DNA of 64,000 nt, taken from contig OZ023208.1 in assembly GCA_963995525.1 (NCBI GenBank), positions 24,122,684 through 24,186,683 of the forward strand. The letters run 5' to 3'. Positions within the stretch are counted from its first letter, which is position 1, and each line of letters starts with the position of its first letter. This document shows, piece by piece, positions 33,101-44,140 of the stretch. The notes beneath the pieces were generated by a model. It was not told where the DNA came from. It worked only from the letters and a program-made list of their open reading frames with translations, and made no database searches. Source of the DNA: Escarpia spicata. Taxonomy: Eukaryota; Annelida; Polychaeta; Sabellida; Siboglinidae. The position numbers were made by a program, and so were the translations under genes.

Positions 33101-36100
33101 GGGGTAATAGCAAAAATAGATAAGCGAGCAAAAAATGTACAACTGTCAAACACGTTCCAAAAACGCCTTTTTAACATTGCTTGTACCATTACGGTTCATC
33201 GGATTCCAACAATATTGATGTCGTTTGAAAGTTTAAGCTTTCTGCTATTCAAACATATAAATGGTTTCCTGATAATCCTTCCTAAAATTAACTAAAAATG
33301 GACCTACAACCGGGCCCGTTCCAGTGTCTTAAACACTGCGAACGATGTTTCGTCGACACAGTTCATCAATCTACCGATTGAGGCACCACTATCTGATTTC
33401 ATGGTATAAGCTCCACCCACTTTAAAACGGCTGCTAAAATTACATACGCGAAGTAGGCGTGACGTCACAATCACATATATCAACCAACGCAACAAATTTA
33501 GACCCGTTGGGTGGTGAACGTTATTGTGATGTCACACCGATGTAGAGATATATCGGTTTCGCTGCGATGAAAGCACATCAGTTTCGCTGCAGTTTAAAAG
33601 TGGGTGGAGCTTATAACATGAAATCAACAAATGGTGAAGTGCGCATGTCTGATCCTATGCAAATTAAGAAAACAGTGCCGCAATCGGAAGATTAGTATAC
33701 TGAGTACCTGCCGCCAACATCGTTCGGAACCGTACAGAACACCGAAAACGGCGTGATTGTAGGTCCAATTATCGGAGTTCTTTGAACAGTTACTGGGAAA
33801 TCTAGATGACGCTAGAATAACAAAAAGTGCATCCTTTCAAATGATACCAAGATCGTCGGGACAAGACGAGCCGTGAGGATGCTAACGACCATACAATTTC
33901 ATGTTTTAGATGTGTTCTGAGTTGTTCATTTTTTGCTCGCTTATCTATTTTTGGTAATAGTAATATGTAATAGTTATGATTACAAATATTTAAGTAATAG
34001 TAACAGGTTGAGCAAAAACTCAATGTAATAGTAATAGGAAGCAATGTAATAGTAATTGACCTAGTACTTTTATATTACTATTGAACATTTCAATCAGATT
34101 TCAACTACATAACAATTCCATTTGATCAGGTTGTGGATTCCACTATTTTCTCCAGGTTTTATGGTTGTTCACCTTTTGTCAACTGGAGCATGGCCCTCAT
34201 GAAATTTTACACTAGAGTTTTATGAGTGTTTACATAGCAAGACACACTGGTCACTGGTACAGTGTGACTGCTACATTGACTAAAGGGATTAAACTGGGCT
34301 TTCACTGCTTTGAAGCCAGTTCTGCCAAGTGCCAAATTGCCAACCACCCTTTTCAAGTAAGCTGCCTATGGCTTTAGTGCCTGCCTCCAAGGTACACACA
34401 ATTGAGCCTAAACTACAGTGGATGTAAAAAAACATCCTGATGTATCTATACTTGAGCCAATAATTAACTGTGTTGTGTTTCCTATAATGTTGATTTTTTA
34501 AATAGGGTAGGTAGGAAAACATTCTAAAATATGGTAGGCAGACCTATTATAATATTATATTTTCGTCAGTCTATAAACATTTCCGGCAATCTATAAAAGG
34601 GCATATGTTATAACTTGCATTGCTGGGGTTAATATGAAATGGACACATTTGAAGGAAACTGGGAGGTACTGTTATATGTATCTTAATATTTTATAATAGT
34701 AATTGCTTCAAATGTAATAGTATTAATAATAGGAAGAATTCAGCATGTAACAGTAATAGGAAGAAAACAAAGTAATAGTAATAGATGGCATTGGAATGTA
34801 ATTGACCCCAGGCCTGTTACTGGTAGGGGAAGTGGCTTAGCTCGAATCAAAATTCACAGACCTGTTGAATTTACAATACAATACAAATTTATTGTCCAGC
34901 TGTAGTATATACATTGGATAATTGTCTTCTGCTTCCTGAGCATAAAGAGGATACAAGGTATTGTTAGTAAACGTAGTGCGTACATGAATTAAGTTTGAAG
35001 TTGTTGAATTTAGTATGATGCTAATGGCCATGTGGGGCACCACATTATCCACTGTAATGTCTACCAAACATTGTAGCCTAATTGATTGATATTTACAGTA
35101 TTCAGTGGTGTTCTGATAAAGTTGTTGGTGATTTATTGATTTGCGCTTCTGATCAATTGATCGTTTGCAATCTAATGTAACTGATGATCGTTTCAGTTAT
35201 ATAAGCATTATTTTAAGTGAAACATGTATGACTACTGAATGACCAACACTAGTTTTGGTTTCATAAAAAGACGTCATTAACTGAAACGATTTACATCGGT
35301 CAAAACTGCTATGCTTACGGCATGCTAGGAAACGTCACATTAGGGAAGTACACAACGCATTAAATGTATAAACATCGCAGGTTTTTTTTTCGATTTCCTG
35401 TGGTGATTTGTATGAATAATGGGATAGGTGCATACGTTTTCATCAAAAATGTTGTATGTTTACATCAAATACCACTGTTGGGTCACACTTATACAGCCAT
35501 CTAGTGGTCAAACTTTTCTCACAATGGGTGCCCACAAACTGATGATCAATTATACATTTTTTTAAATCAAACCAATTCCCAGCACTAGTATTCAGTTGAT
35601 AAAGGTTTTAAATACATTCAACACAAATGTGATGTGTCAGGTATTAAGGCCAGACACCCCAGGTGAAATGGTGTTTTTTGACAAAAAATACTGAAAATGA
35701 TTTTCTGCCAGATTATTATACTTGTACCTTTGTATGCATACTATCAATAAAGTTAATTTCTATGACAATTACATACCTATAAGTGAGTTTTAATCATGGA
35801 TCAAGCATGTCGATATCATGTAATGAAATCCATTATGCAATCTTTGACAGCCATTTTCTCAAAAACATTTTTCTTCAAATTTCTGCATTTGGAAACGGGA
35901 TATCTCTTGGAATAATTATGCTATGTAAATAAAGTTTTCAGTGTTGCATTCAGCATATTCTACTGTGTGCAGTGATCAGACACTTTTTTAAAATCATGAA
36001 TAGTTTGAAAGATATAGCCATATTTGTTGCAAAAAAAACAATTTTTTTTTGTATTTTACAAAAAAAATTATTTAAAAAATAAAAACACATTAAAAAAAAA

Positions 36101-37934
36101 TGCTCTGATCATTGCACAATAGACTCTATAGAGAACATGAATTTGTAAGAATTATACCTATATATGGATTCAATAAAAAGTGGCAGCTTTTCCAAATTTG
36201 CCAATATTTGCACAAAATGGTGGCCATTTTGTTTGTTACCATGGAAATGGGGGTCTGGCTGAAAAAAGTTCTATATATATTTTACTCAGTAGGACCCATT
36301 TCATGCATTGGGCAGAAAAAATTGAACTGTTTGCACAAATTAAAAAATAATCCTATCTACCTGCCGTGTCTGGCCTTAAGCAAATTAGTCATGCATCTTT
36401 TTACTAATGGAACATGTTGCGTGCGTGTGTGCACGTGTGCGTGCATGCTTGTGTATGTTCAACTATAACTCAATTGATCAATGTGGAATTGTTTAGAACT
36501 TTGTTGAATGTGCTGTGATGAAAAATTAACAAATTATGATAAACTGCAAAGTAATTACCCTTGTTTTTCTATGTTGCTCATATTGCTGATAACCATTAAT
36601 TGCTTTACTGGAATACCTTTAACTAACTGCAACATTTATCCATCCATCTGTTTCTCATTTAGTCCGCTTGATTGTCTTTCATAATTTTGACCACCAGTCT
36701 ATAAATCAGACAGGCCATTAATAGGGCATCATGTATTATTCATTAATTTATTCAGAAACAGTTCGGTACAGAATTTTTCGTTGGCATAATGACTGATTTA
36801 ATATGCAATCATCTATTTTTAGTATTGATTACATATTTGCTGTGTTGATGTTATATTTGGTGTCATAGTTTAGAATAAATATGTGGAGCTCAGTAGCACA
36901 GTGGTAAGAGCTTCAGACTCTCGATTGAGAGAACCCGGGTTCGAACCTATGTGACAGTGTCGAACCTTGGGCAAGTTCGTTTACTCTGCATTGCTTCAGT
37001 TCACTTAGCTGTATGACTGAGTACCTGGCAGTGGTGGATATTTGTGTACGAATAGTCTTTGCGCATTAATTGCAGCGTGGGTGAATGCTTCCTAGAGAAG
37101 TCGAGATAGTGTTCGATTGAACATGTCTGTCAGGAAGAAAAAATGTAAAGCGCTTTGAGCAGTCCTGATGACTGGATACTGCGATATATATAAGAACTTA
37201 CCTTTACTTTTTACTTTTAAAACCTGACAACGTTGTGTGTGTTTGCAGTAATTGGCCAGACTGTCGCGTGTGTCACTGCGTTGATATCGTTGTCATGGGC
37301 ACTCGTCGCCTATCACAAGGCGCTCCGCTACTCACTTCCAAACAAAGCCAACATGACGTACGCGGGCATCGCGATGCAGTTCTGTTGGCGCCTCTTCACA
37401 ATCAGCGCCCGTGTCGCAGCGATGGCGCTGTTCGCGTCAACGTTCGTCCACTGGGTGTTCATCCTAGCCGGTATCCACTGGATGATAATGCTCGTGTGGA
37501 TTCTCCTGCAACGCACGCAGTTCTGCAAGTCGCGCTGTCAGGAGTTTTTCTTCGACATCGTCATGGCGCTGGTATACATCTTCTGCTACGTGAATCTGAT
37601 TGACGGACACACTCGCCTGCGATACCTCTTCTATTACATTGTCGTGTACATCGAAAACACCATCATGATTCTCGGCTGGTATACATTTGCTGGCACCACG
37701 AGCATGTGGTATGTGCACCCAGCCCTTATTGCCGTATTCCTTGGGTTCTTCATTGGCGTAGGCTTCCAAATCTCCTACTACGTCTACTGCCATCCAAACA
37801 ACTACCCCCCAAACCTTCCCAGCCAGCACATACAGCTGTGGATCCCATGCAAGGAACTTCGAAGGAGACCGGAACATCCAATGTGCGAAACGGGAGACCC
37901 AACGGAAATGAACATCCTATCGCAGCAGGCGTGA
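23209..37934 (+). CDS. XKR4/6/7-like: XK-related membrane protein (XKR4/6/7-like), three exons, complete
   Basis: XK-related proteins are multipass plasma-membrane proteins; several scramble phospholipids so that phosphatidylserine is exposed on dying cells. Joining 23209-24161, 32574-32788 and 37249-37934 gives 1854 nt, 617 residues. Residues 1-220 are polar, acidic and probably disordered; the membrane core follows. Family landmarks are YLLDVGSDIWMVYLYYTRKH (TM1-2), FECFMEAAPQLTLQLYIMQT, SLSWALVAYHKALRYSLPNK, FCWRLFTISARVAAMALFAS, YIFCYVNLIDGHTRLRYLFY and ENTIMILGWY. The ATG at 23209 sits in a strong context (CACAATGG); an in-frame ATG at 23134 has a weaker context and would add 25 residues. 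The C-terminal tail after the last membrane segment is short compared with vertebrate XKR4/6. Which vertebrate paralogue is closest cannot be decided by eye. Confidence 0.92.
24287..24430 (+). mobile_element. hAT-like left end (CAGTGTTTCCCCTGG)
   Basis: CAGTGTTTCCCCTGGG at 24287 is followed by a GGGCGAGGTGG block and the CTAGGGGGGTCTGGGGGCAT phrase, a pattern seen in invertebrate hAT-type repeats. A near-mirror CCAGGGGAAACAGTG ends at 28405 with a GCGAGGCGG-type subterminal block. The two may be the ends of one element interrupted by the CR1-like LINE, or two separate relics. No matching 8-bp duplication was found. Confidence 0.45.
24544..24576 (+). repeat. 33-bp direct repeat, left copy, flanking the LINE
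   Basis: It has three mismatches over 33 bp against 26904-26936. Shared words are TGTGGTT, ACCACTGGTAC and GTTGA. LINE sequence starts directly after it, so it looks like a long target-site duplication. Confidence 0.75.
24577..26788 (+). pseudogene. CR1-like LINE ORF2, one frameshift
   Basis: The first frame runs to a stop at 26192; codon numbers below count from 24552. It contains NYRPVSLTSVICKLLERLI, the palm block DIIYLDFQKAFDKVPHQRLL (first Asp near codon 398), SGVPQGSVLGPILFLIYIND and the catalytic LKFADDTKVF (FADD near codon 484). The second frame from 26174 continues with DLGLTISADMKVSEQCGIAA, YKTIVRPHLEYCIQAWRPYR, RVQRRATKMIPNLRDLSYKI and a final EWNRLSPDCVGASSVNMFKN. A single small frameshift near 26165-26180 separates them. 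All RT motifs are intact, so the copy is relatively recent. It is probably dead because of the truncation and the shift. Confidence 0.92.
26831..26883 (+). other. LINE 3' stem-loops
   Basis: AAGCC-AAAA-GGCTT at 26831-26844 is a five-pair hairpin. GCCATCCAG (26857-26865), a nine-base loop and CTGGATGGC (26875-26883) form a perfect nine-pair stem. They sit in the last 75 bases of the LINE, where stem-loops in related elements are recognised by the reverse transcriptase. Confidence 0.75.
26904..26936 (+). repeat. 33-bp direct repeat, right copy, flanking the LINE
   Basis: Right partner of 24544-24576, starting directly at the LINE 3' end. Confidence 0.75.
26993..27128 (-). mobile_element. tRNA-derived SINE, copy C, 5'-truncated
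   Basis: The - strand matches the 3' half of the SINE at 36883-37220: AGTCGAGATGGTGTTC, CAGGGAGTAAAGTGTGAAGC, GCAGTCCTGAGGACTAGATA and ATATAGGAACTTACCTTTTA. The tRNA-like head is absent. Confidence 0.8.
27129..28149. other. XKR intron 1 with a diverged tandem duplication
   Basis: Near 27718-27832 a unit of about 65 bp occurs twice (GGTCCGGACTTGATACAAGT then GCCGACTAGTGA; GGTTCGGATTTGACACAAAT then GCCGACTAGTGA). Nothing else was recognised. Confidence 0.5.
28150..28405 (-). mobile_element. hAT-like right end
   Basis: It ends in CCAGGGGAAACAGTG (28391-28405), preceded by GAGGCGGCCCGCCTCGCTTG, a self-complementary GC-rich block, and GGGCGAGGCGGCATAG. It mirrors the block at 24287 apart from the outermost bases. 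See that entry for the alternatives. Confidence 0.45.
28406..29689. other. XKR intron 1, AT-rich, nothing recognised
   Basis: Strongly AT-rich DNA with no exon or known repeat seen. Confidence 0.4.
29690..29945 (+). pseudogene. LINE 3' end fragment (RTE-like)
   Basis: Frames on the + strand read FSHVKQHQSLETINGR and then, after a shift, MEGKIEGSRSRERPRKQW and KDIEEWLGAERGRLANGE. The pattern MEGKIEG-x-R-x-RGRPR-x-xW is the C-terminal tail of RTE-type endonuclease-reverse transcriptases. An 18-bp in-frame duplication (TAGGAAACAATGGGAGAA twice) lies at about 29783-29818. The fragment ends in a degenerate A/C-rich tail. Confidence 0.65.
29946..31235. other. XKR intron 1, nothing recognised
   Basis: Intron sequence without recognised exons, RNA genes or repeat families. 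Confidence 0.4.
31236..31377 (+). repeat. Perfect 71-bp tandem duplication
   Basis: Copies at 31236-31306 and 31307-31377 are identical, beginning GAAACCATAGCTTGCACCAC and ending CAGGTATTTCCT. The lack of any difference points to a recent event, or to an assembly artefact. Confidence 0.95.
31378..32495. other. XKR intron 1 with a short hairpin
   Basis: GATTTTCGTTATATA (32023) pairs with TATATAATGAAAATC (ending 32050) with one mismatch, next to the phrase AAGGGAGGTTTCACTGTA that is common in dispersed repeats. Otherwise nothing was recognised. Confidence 0.4.
32496..32531 (+). repeat. Short CA microsatellite before XKR exon 2
   Basis: An interrupted (CA)n of about 36 bp lies roughly 40 bp upstream of the acceptor of exon 2. 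Confidence 0.85.
32574..32788 (+). CDS. XKR4/6/7-like: XKR exon 2
   Basis: Acceptor GTTCCAG ends at 32573 and donor GTGAGA starts at 32789. It completes the split Arg codon and encodes YIDALIYGLKSLKLDPKKEV, HWYHQMIYEDVDSALLRLFE and CFMEAAPQLTLQLYIMQTNG. The block EAAPQL-x-LQLYI is a hallmark of the XKR family. The exon ends in phase 1. Confidence 0.93.
33111..33953. mobile_element. Fold-back DNA element with 7-bp target duplication
   Basis: The ends are inverted: CAAAAATAGATAAGCGAGCA then AAAAAATG at 33111, and its complement ending at 33953. Both sides carry GTAATAG (33104-33110 and 33954-33960), a likely target duplication. The arms continue to pair inwards in a diverged way: GGACCTACAA (33300) with TTGTAGGTCC (33757), GAACGATGTT (33338) with AACATCGTTC (33716), and TATAAGCTCCACCCACTTTA (33405) with its partner at 33596-33616. 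The element is therefore one large imperfect hairpin of about 840 bp with a centre near 33500. No coding sequence is present. It sits inside an older TAATAG-rich repeat. Confidence 0.85.
33961..34080 (+). repeat. TAATAG-rich repeat interrupted by the fold-back element
   Basis: GTAATAGTAATA-type words recur here, just left of 33111, and again at 34690-34800, where the same CCCAGGCCTG phrase occurs inverted relative to 33093-33103. This suggests a dispersed repeat that received the fold-back insertion. Confidence 0.5.
34185..34460 (+). repeat. Dispersed repeat, copy C
   Basis: Same family as 1757-2125 and 4311-4575: GGCCCTCATG, GTGTTTACATAGCA, GGTACAGTGTGACTG, GAGCCTAAACTACA, CATCCTGATGTAT, ACTTGAGCCA. 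It lacks the minisatellite expansion seen after copy B. Confidence 0.65.
34461..35640. other. XKR intron 2, mostly unrecognised
   Basis: TAATAG-rich sequence lies at 34690-34800. The block ACAATACAATACAAATTTAT at about 34871 looks like a reversed LINE 3' tail, but no coding part follows. The rest is unremarkable. Confidence 0.4.
35648..36375. mobile_element. Fold-back DNA element with TTAA target duplication
   Basis: GGCCAGACACCCCAGGT at 35648 and the complement of GGCCAGACACGGCAGGT ending at 36375 are flanked by TTAA on both sides (35644-35647 and 36376-36379). An inner pair, TGTGTGCAGTGATCAGA (35964) against TCTGATCATTGCACAATAG (36103), shows that the arms pair over several hundred bases, so this is another large imperfect hairpin. 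No transposase is present. TTAA duplication fits Kolobok or piggyBac type transposition; the GG start favours Kolobok-like. Confidence 0.85.
36883..37220 (+). mobile_element. tRNA-derived SINE, copy A
   Basis: The head has an A box (GTAGCACAGTGGTAAGAGC) and a B box (GGGTTCGAACC) at tRNA spacing. The body follows (CTTGGGCAAGTTCGTTTACT, CTCTGCATTGCTTCAGTTCA, GAGATAGTGTTCGATTGAAC, AAAGCGCTTTGAGCAGTCCT) and ends ATATATATAAGAACTTACC plus TTTACTTTTTACTTTT. Copies lie at 18023-18352 and 26993-27128 on the - strand. It ends about 28 bp before XKR exon 3 and supplies part of the pyrimidine-rich stretch upstream of that acceptor. Confidence 0.9.
37249..37934 (+). CDS. XKR4/6/7-like: XKR exon 3: membrane core and C-terminus
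   Basis: Acceptor TTTGCAG ends at 37248. The exon encodes the remaining membrane segments (IGQTVACVTALISLSWALVA, QFCWRLFTISARVAAMALFA, IHWMIMLVWILLQ, IVMALVYIFCYVNLI, YYIVVYIENTIMILGWYTF, IAVFLGFFIGVGFQISYYVY) and a short tail ending at TGA 37932-37934. The tail contains ETGD followed by Pro, which would be a poor caspase site. Confidence 0.93.
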
Positions 37935-40900
37935 ACACATGGACTAGACCCTGCACTTTTGTCATATGATTCCACTGCCGTTGTTTCTCATGTGTTCATC
38001 ATACGCCGCACAGGCCAGTCCGGTCTTATTCAGTTTTTATCCTGGTTCGATTTTTGTTACAGATTGAGTCTCTGTTGTAGGAAATATGTTTTCTTTGCAT
38101 CAGTAATTTCTGTTTGTTAGTTTGTCTTGTGTAGTGTAGTTTCTTGATGTACTGCATATATAGATTGTCTATCAAATGTTGAAACGATTGTTGAGTGTAG
38201 CTTTGTTTGCTGAGTTATTTGATTAGGAAATATCTCCAACTTTGTAACGTTTTGGTATTTGTGGATGCATAAGTGTGGCTGCGTGTGTGTGCGTAGAATA
38301 TGATAATATTCTCTGGTGCTTATGAGTGACCTACGATTCCAATGTACATAGTCAATTTGACATTATATGACATTTGTTTTTACATGTAACACACTTTTTG
38401 TATATAAGGTTAATTTTAGTCACCCTTCATCACCGGGTGTGTGTATGCGTTCTGCGTACATGCTTTTTAATGTCGCGAATATCTTGCTATAAATATTCCT
38501 CAAACATTCTAAAGGATCTATATCTTTCACTGTGACCTGTATAGTATACAAAGTCTCGGTTGTTTGAAGCGAATCAGTTCTTTTGTCATCGGATAAACAT
38601 GTGAACTTGACCTTCACATTGCCTGTAAGTCTTTTGAAGATCTTTGGTTTGACCTAGAGACAGGTGCAGATTGTAAGTAAATTATGACATTATACAACGG
38701 TAACTTAACTAAAATAGAACGTCTTTTCAGCGTGTGACATGGTAACCCACATGTTGTGCATTGTAATATATTACAACTTGGGTGATGTATTAATTTTGTG
38801 TGAGAAAGAGAAAAAAGGTGATATCTTTTGTCAGAAGCCAGGCATGTTTATAAATGTTCTCTTCTACGTGGATGCCTTTTATTTATTTCTTGTGACAGTA
38901 TTGTAATATACAGTTTTGTGCATAAGTATTTATGTACATGTTTTAATAATCAGTTTTAATTATGTTTACCATGTACAATCTGAAAGCATCCTAATTTATA
39001 ACCTGATATCTTCCATTAGTTGTGTGTAGGAGAGAAATGTGCTTGACTGCTACAAATTGGTTGTTGCACTTGTGGCAGTGAGGTCTTTTAGGAAATGAAG
39101 ACAGACCTCGTGAACACAAACTACCAACCATAACATAAGCAACTATTAAACGCACACGCGACGATGCACAGCGAATTTGCGATGATAACCAAATTAGTTG
39201 CATCTACTTGAGTTAGGATGTACACATGTGTAAGTGACTGGATTATTTTATTATCAATCATTTTTAGTTAGTTGGCAGTCTTTTAGGGTACACCAGGTAG
39301 ATTTGTTGTCTGTGCGGAGAGGTCTGATTGATAAGCAGTTGAAGGGTGTTCATTTGGTATGATGCCCTTTTGGGCTGATTGGGCAATGTGTTGGTTTTGC
39401 CGCGAGGTTGTACTTGTGGTAAAGGCAATTTCCCACCTAAAAACTGTCTTATTGATAGTCTGTCTGCATGGATGTTTTATGCATCGCGTGCACCGCAGTG
39501 TAACTTGCTAAAGTCAAGAGCTTTAGAACAGGGTAAAACTGCCTCTGTCTGTCATCGTGAAACCGGTTTTTATAACATTCTACGCCACAGTTGCGTTTCA
39601 ATGTTTGAACAACTGTTGCGATATACACAGCTTAAACTTGGTGATGGAATTATATGTGATATATATATATATATATATAGATATTATGTCTACTTGAAGC
39701 CATATGGTATCATGCAGTAACAAACGTCTGGCTTTTTGCTGTCACTGTAAAGACACGAATAAATAATGCTTTTTCTATTGCTTGGTGTTAACTTGCAGAA
39801 CATTCTAATCTCGTACATATGGTAGTTATTACATGTACCATTAAAAATACACCAATGTGATTGTTAAATGATATGGGTAGATGCAATACTACAATGACCT
39901 AGAATAATCAATTCATGGCAGAAACATATAATTGTCTATTATCCCCTTACAATCTGGAATAAGACTGGAATTCTGTTCTGGTAGTATCAGTGATAATGTA
40001 TTTCTGCGAATCTACTATGGACTTCTTTGTAAGTTCACTTCTTGGCCATTAATTAACCTTAATTCCTAGTTCAGAAACCAGTACAAATTCACAAACCCTT
40101 GATCTAGTGTACTATTACATCTATGTCAGATGTATACTTTGTTTATTACTTATTATCTACACCAAATGCAGATAATTGAATAAGGACTGTTTAGTTTGAT
40201 CACCAAATCAAAATGTTCCTGCCATTGAGTGATTACATAACACTGGTGCGGCACTGGTGCAGTCTTAGTCATCGCTTCCCAACACACCTGTTATTTCATT
40301 TACTTCACACTGGCATGTATTTTCCCACTGCTCTCCAGTTGACAAGGCAGAATAATGCCATTAAACGGTGTCTGGGCCTGTCGCTGACGCGGTGTCACAT
40401 TCCAGGTGAAATCTCATGAAACTGTCAGCGGGGAACGTTATGGGAACTCGGCTGTGTTGATGTGTGGTTCTATTACGACCACAAGTAGTTTCCTCTTACT
40501 AATGTGGAGAACTGGCAGTCTTCTTCTAGCTGTGATATTAATGGTGTTTTGTATCATCTGTCTCATGCTGTAAATTCACAAGGCCAACTCTCACAATAAA
40601 TGAGTCGTATTTAATAAGCCTTTGAGTCGTCTTTCACTGAAGGCAGTGTCCTGCATAATTTGTGTTTGCTAAAGATTGCCAATTTTATATCTCTGCCTAC
40701 ATGTAGACTGTCATACAGTGGTGGCATAACAGGCAGATCATGCACTTGATAAACAGTAGTTCTGATGTATTGCTTTATAATGTGGCTACCGACGCATTTG
40801 CATATCAATACATCCCTGTCGTAGAAAATGTGTACCCACTCTGGCCAAATCGTAGTAAACCTTTGTACATTATCAGCTTTACACATACGATTTATTATGT

Positions 40901-41999
40901 TGTAAAAAGCTGAAAGAGTAATTTGTTAATACGACGACATACTTTTATATAACGTAAAAAGCAATTACTTCATTACATGGAAAAGTTTTTTGAAAACCGA
41001 GTGCCAATTTATCTTGGCTAGTTTTCCGTTTGACCTGAATGCACCCAGTTTATTTGGCAGTGGACAGCCAACAACATTTGTTGACCCAATTTCATTATCA
41101 GATGATGTGGTTAACCAGAGTATGACTCATTAGGCCATTCAATTCAAACAAACATCTGCCTTGGGTGGGTGGTGTCCTGTACTCAATCGTGGGTGGGGGT
41201 TAAGGTTAAACCTGTATCAACACCCCCCTCTATCCATATTTGACATATTCATTTGTGAATAAATAGAAATCCATCAGATAGTCTCTCCATACGTTTGCCG
41301 AGCTAAGGGACTGGTTTGAATCGGTCTCCTTTGTCAGTATGGCCCCTGCACATGATTGTAAACAAGATAAATTGTTGCACGACGTGTATATAATATGAAG
41401 CTAAGCATGTGGTGTGTAGTGCCTTACTATTACAATACCATCACACATTATGCAGTTTTATGATTCCCAGACTGCAATGACATCATAATTGTGATTACTA
41501 TCTTCTGCTAGTGGCTGTACTTTGATGCATTGTATCGAGGGATTCAGTCTGGCTTATCTGTGAAGTGATTTCAATCCTCATGGTACGATCACACAAGTAA
41601 GTAAGTAAGTAAATTTATTTCCTCATCCAGATAATATACAACACAATTCAAGAGCAATGTAACACAGATGAGGTGGCTACCAGAGAAGTATAACTTATCG
41701 AGCTGCCTTTAGTCGGAACATATCTATTTAAAATGACATTATGGAATTCCTTGTCAATGAATATCACTGGATGCAAATGGATATTTAAATCAATGCAACA
41801 CATACATATCTCTTTGTGTATTAGGAACCACGCATTTATACAAATAGATGTGATGGCAGTGTACTCTTTAGATACACATTGATACAAGTGCAGTATTGTG
41901 TATAACAACTATAACTTAGGGGTGAAACGCAGATACACATACATCTGCTCGCCCCCTTTTCAACACACAAATAGTGCTTATTGTATACACTAATAGTGC
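37935..41999. other. XKR 3' flank and intergenic DNA
   Basis: The XKR 3' untranslated region starts here, but its end cannot be fixed; AATAAA-like words occur at, for example, about 39759. No coding sequence was recognised. A short TA tract lies at 39659-39680 and an AAGTAAGTAAGT tract at 41597-41612. Confidence 0.45.
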
Positions 42000-42059
42000 T
42001 TATATTTTAGATGGGTAAGAGATATGTCATATACGTGATAGGACAAATCAGAAGTGGAC

Positions 42060-42304
42060 CTGTGCAGGGCACATCAGTAGACTATGAGATAACCGATGGG
42101 CATCGCGTGTCACCACCTGCAGACTTTATAAAAGGAAACGATCTAGAGGAAGACCAGCGAGACGGTGGAAAGACGAACTTGACGAGTACTGGAAGGGCAC
42201 CATCTGGCAAAGGATAGCGCAAGACAGGCAGATCTGGAAATGACATGCTGAGGCCTTCGCCCAACCACGGGACACTACGGCTGCATAATGATGATGATGA
42301 TTTT
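42060..42304 (+). pseudogene. LINE 3' end fragment with ATG-repeat tail
   Basis: One frame reads RWADDIRC near the start, then KRSRGRPARRWKDELDEYW, AQDRQIWK, a stop and HAEAFAQPRDTTAA, ending in a (ATG)n run at 42286-42300. R-x-RGRPA-RRW-x-DEL and the AQDR-x-W block are typical of the C-terminus of RTE/jockey-type reverse transcriptases. It is 5'-truncated. Confidence 0.75.
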
Positions 42305-42683
42305 TAAATGGATTATTGATAAAAACATACACCGTCACGATCAAGACCTAGCTATTTGCCTGGACCAGATGCCAGTTAACAGTTATGGAGATCTGACATG
42401 ACAAGCCACACGTATCATCGTCCAGGCAGTCAGACAATAGAGTCGAGTGTTTATTCTTGTCTGTGTCATACAATGGACCTTCTATTTAAAACTCCCCACC
42501 GTGTGGTTTAGCTGGAGAGCAACTAGACAAAGTATTGATAATATATTAAGTTTGGCAAATAAGACGGGATGTGGCGGACTGAGGTAAACAAATTATTGAT
42601 GATTATATCTCGCATTGACTTGCCAGCTGGTCTCGTTCTGAAATTCCAGCACGGCATATACGCACGCACGCACGCGTGCACGT

Positions 42684-43680
<997 letters not shown>

Positions 43681-43960
43681 AGGCGCGGGAATATGGGGGC
43701 AGCTGCCCCCCTGGAATTTCTCCGGGGGGGGGGCAGACATATGGTTCTGCCCCCCCCCCCAGTAAATGTGAGCGTGACTGTTTATTTTTGTGGCGAGCGT
43801 CAATGGCGGATGGACATTTTGTCGACTGTGAAAGGTGTGTGCAATTGGAGGGCAGACATGGTTTTCTTTCCCCCTCCAAGTAATAGGCGGCGCGACGTTG
43901 TAAAAAAAGTTAACAGCGGCGACAAATTTCAACAGCACCCCCCCCCCCCCCCCCCCCCTC
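43681..43960. repeat. G/C homopolymer tracts
   Basis: Runs of 10 G (43724-43733), 11 C (43750-43760) and 21 C (43938-43958) lie in a GC-rich segment with GGGGGCAGCTGCCCCC, a 16-bp perfect palindrome at about 43695-43710. The segment may be a dispersed repeat, but no ends were identified. Confidence 0.8.
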
Positions 43961-44140
43961 CGTCTTCCGATGTCACAGTCGAGCCAACCATGACAGCTAC
44001 AAGGTGAAGGAAGATTTGAAGATATGCGGCGGCGCGGCAAAATTTTTCAGTAGTGCTGAAGCTCCGGTAGCCCCCTCCATGTGAATTTTCTTCCCGTTCC
44101 CGTTTGATTATTTCCAGTTTTGTTCCCTTTGTGATTTCGG

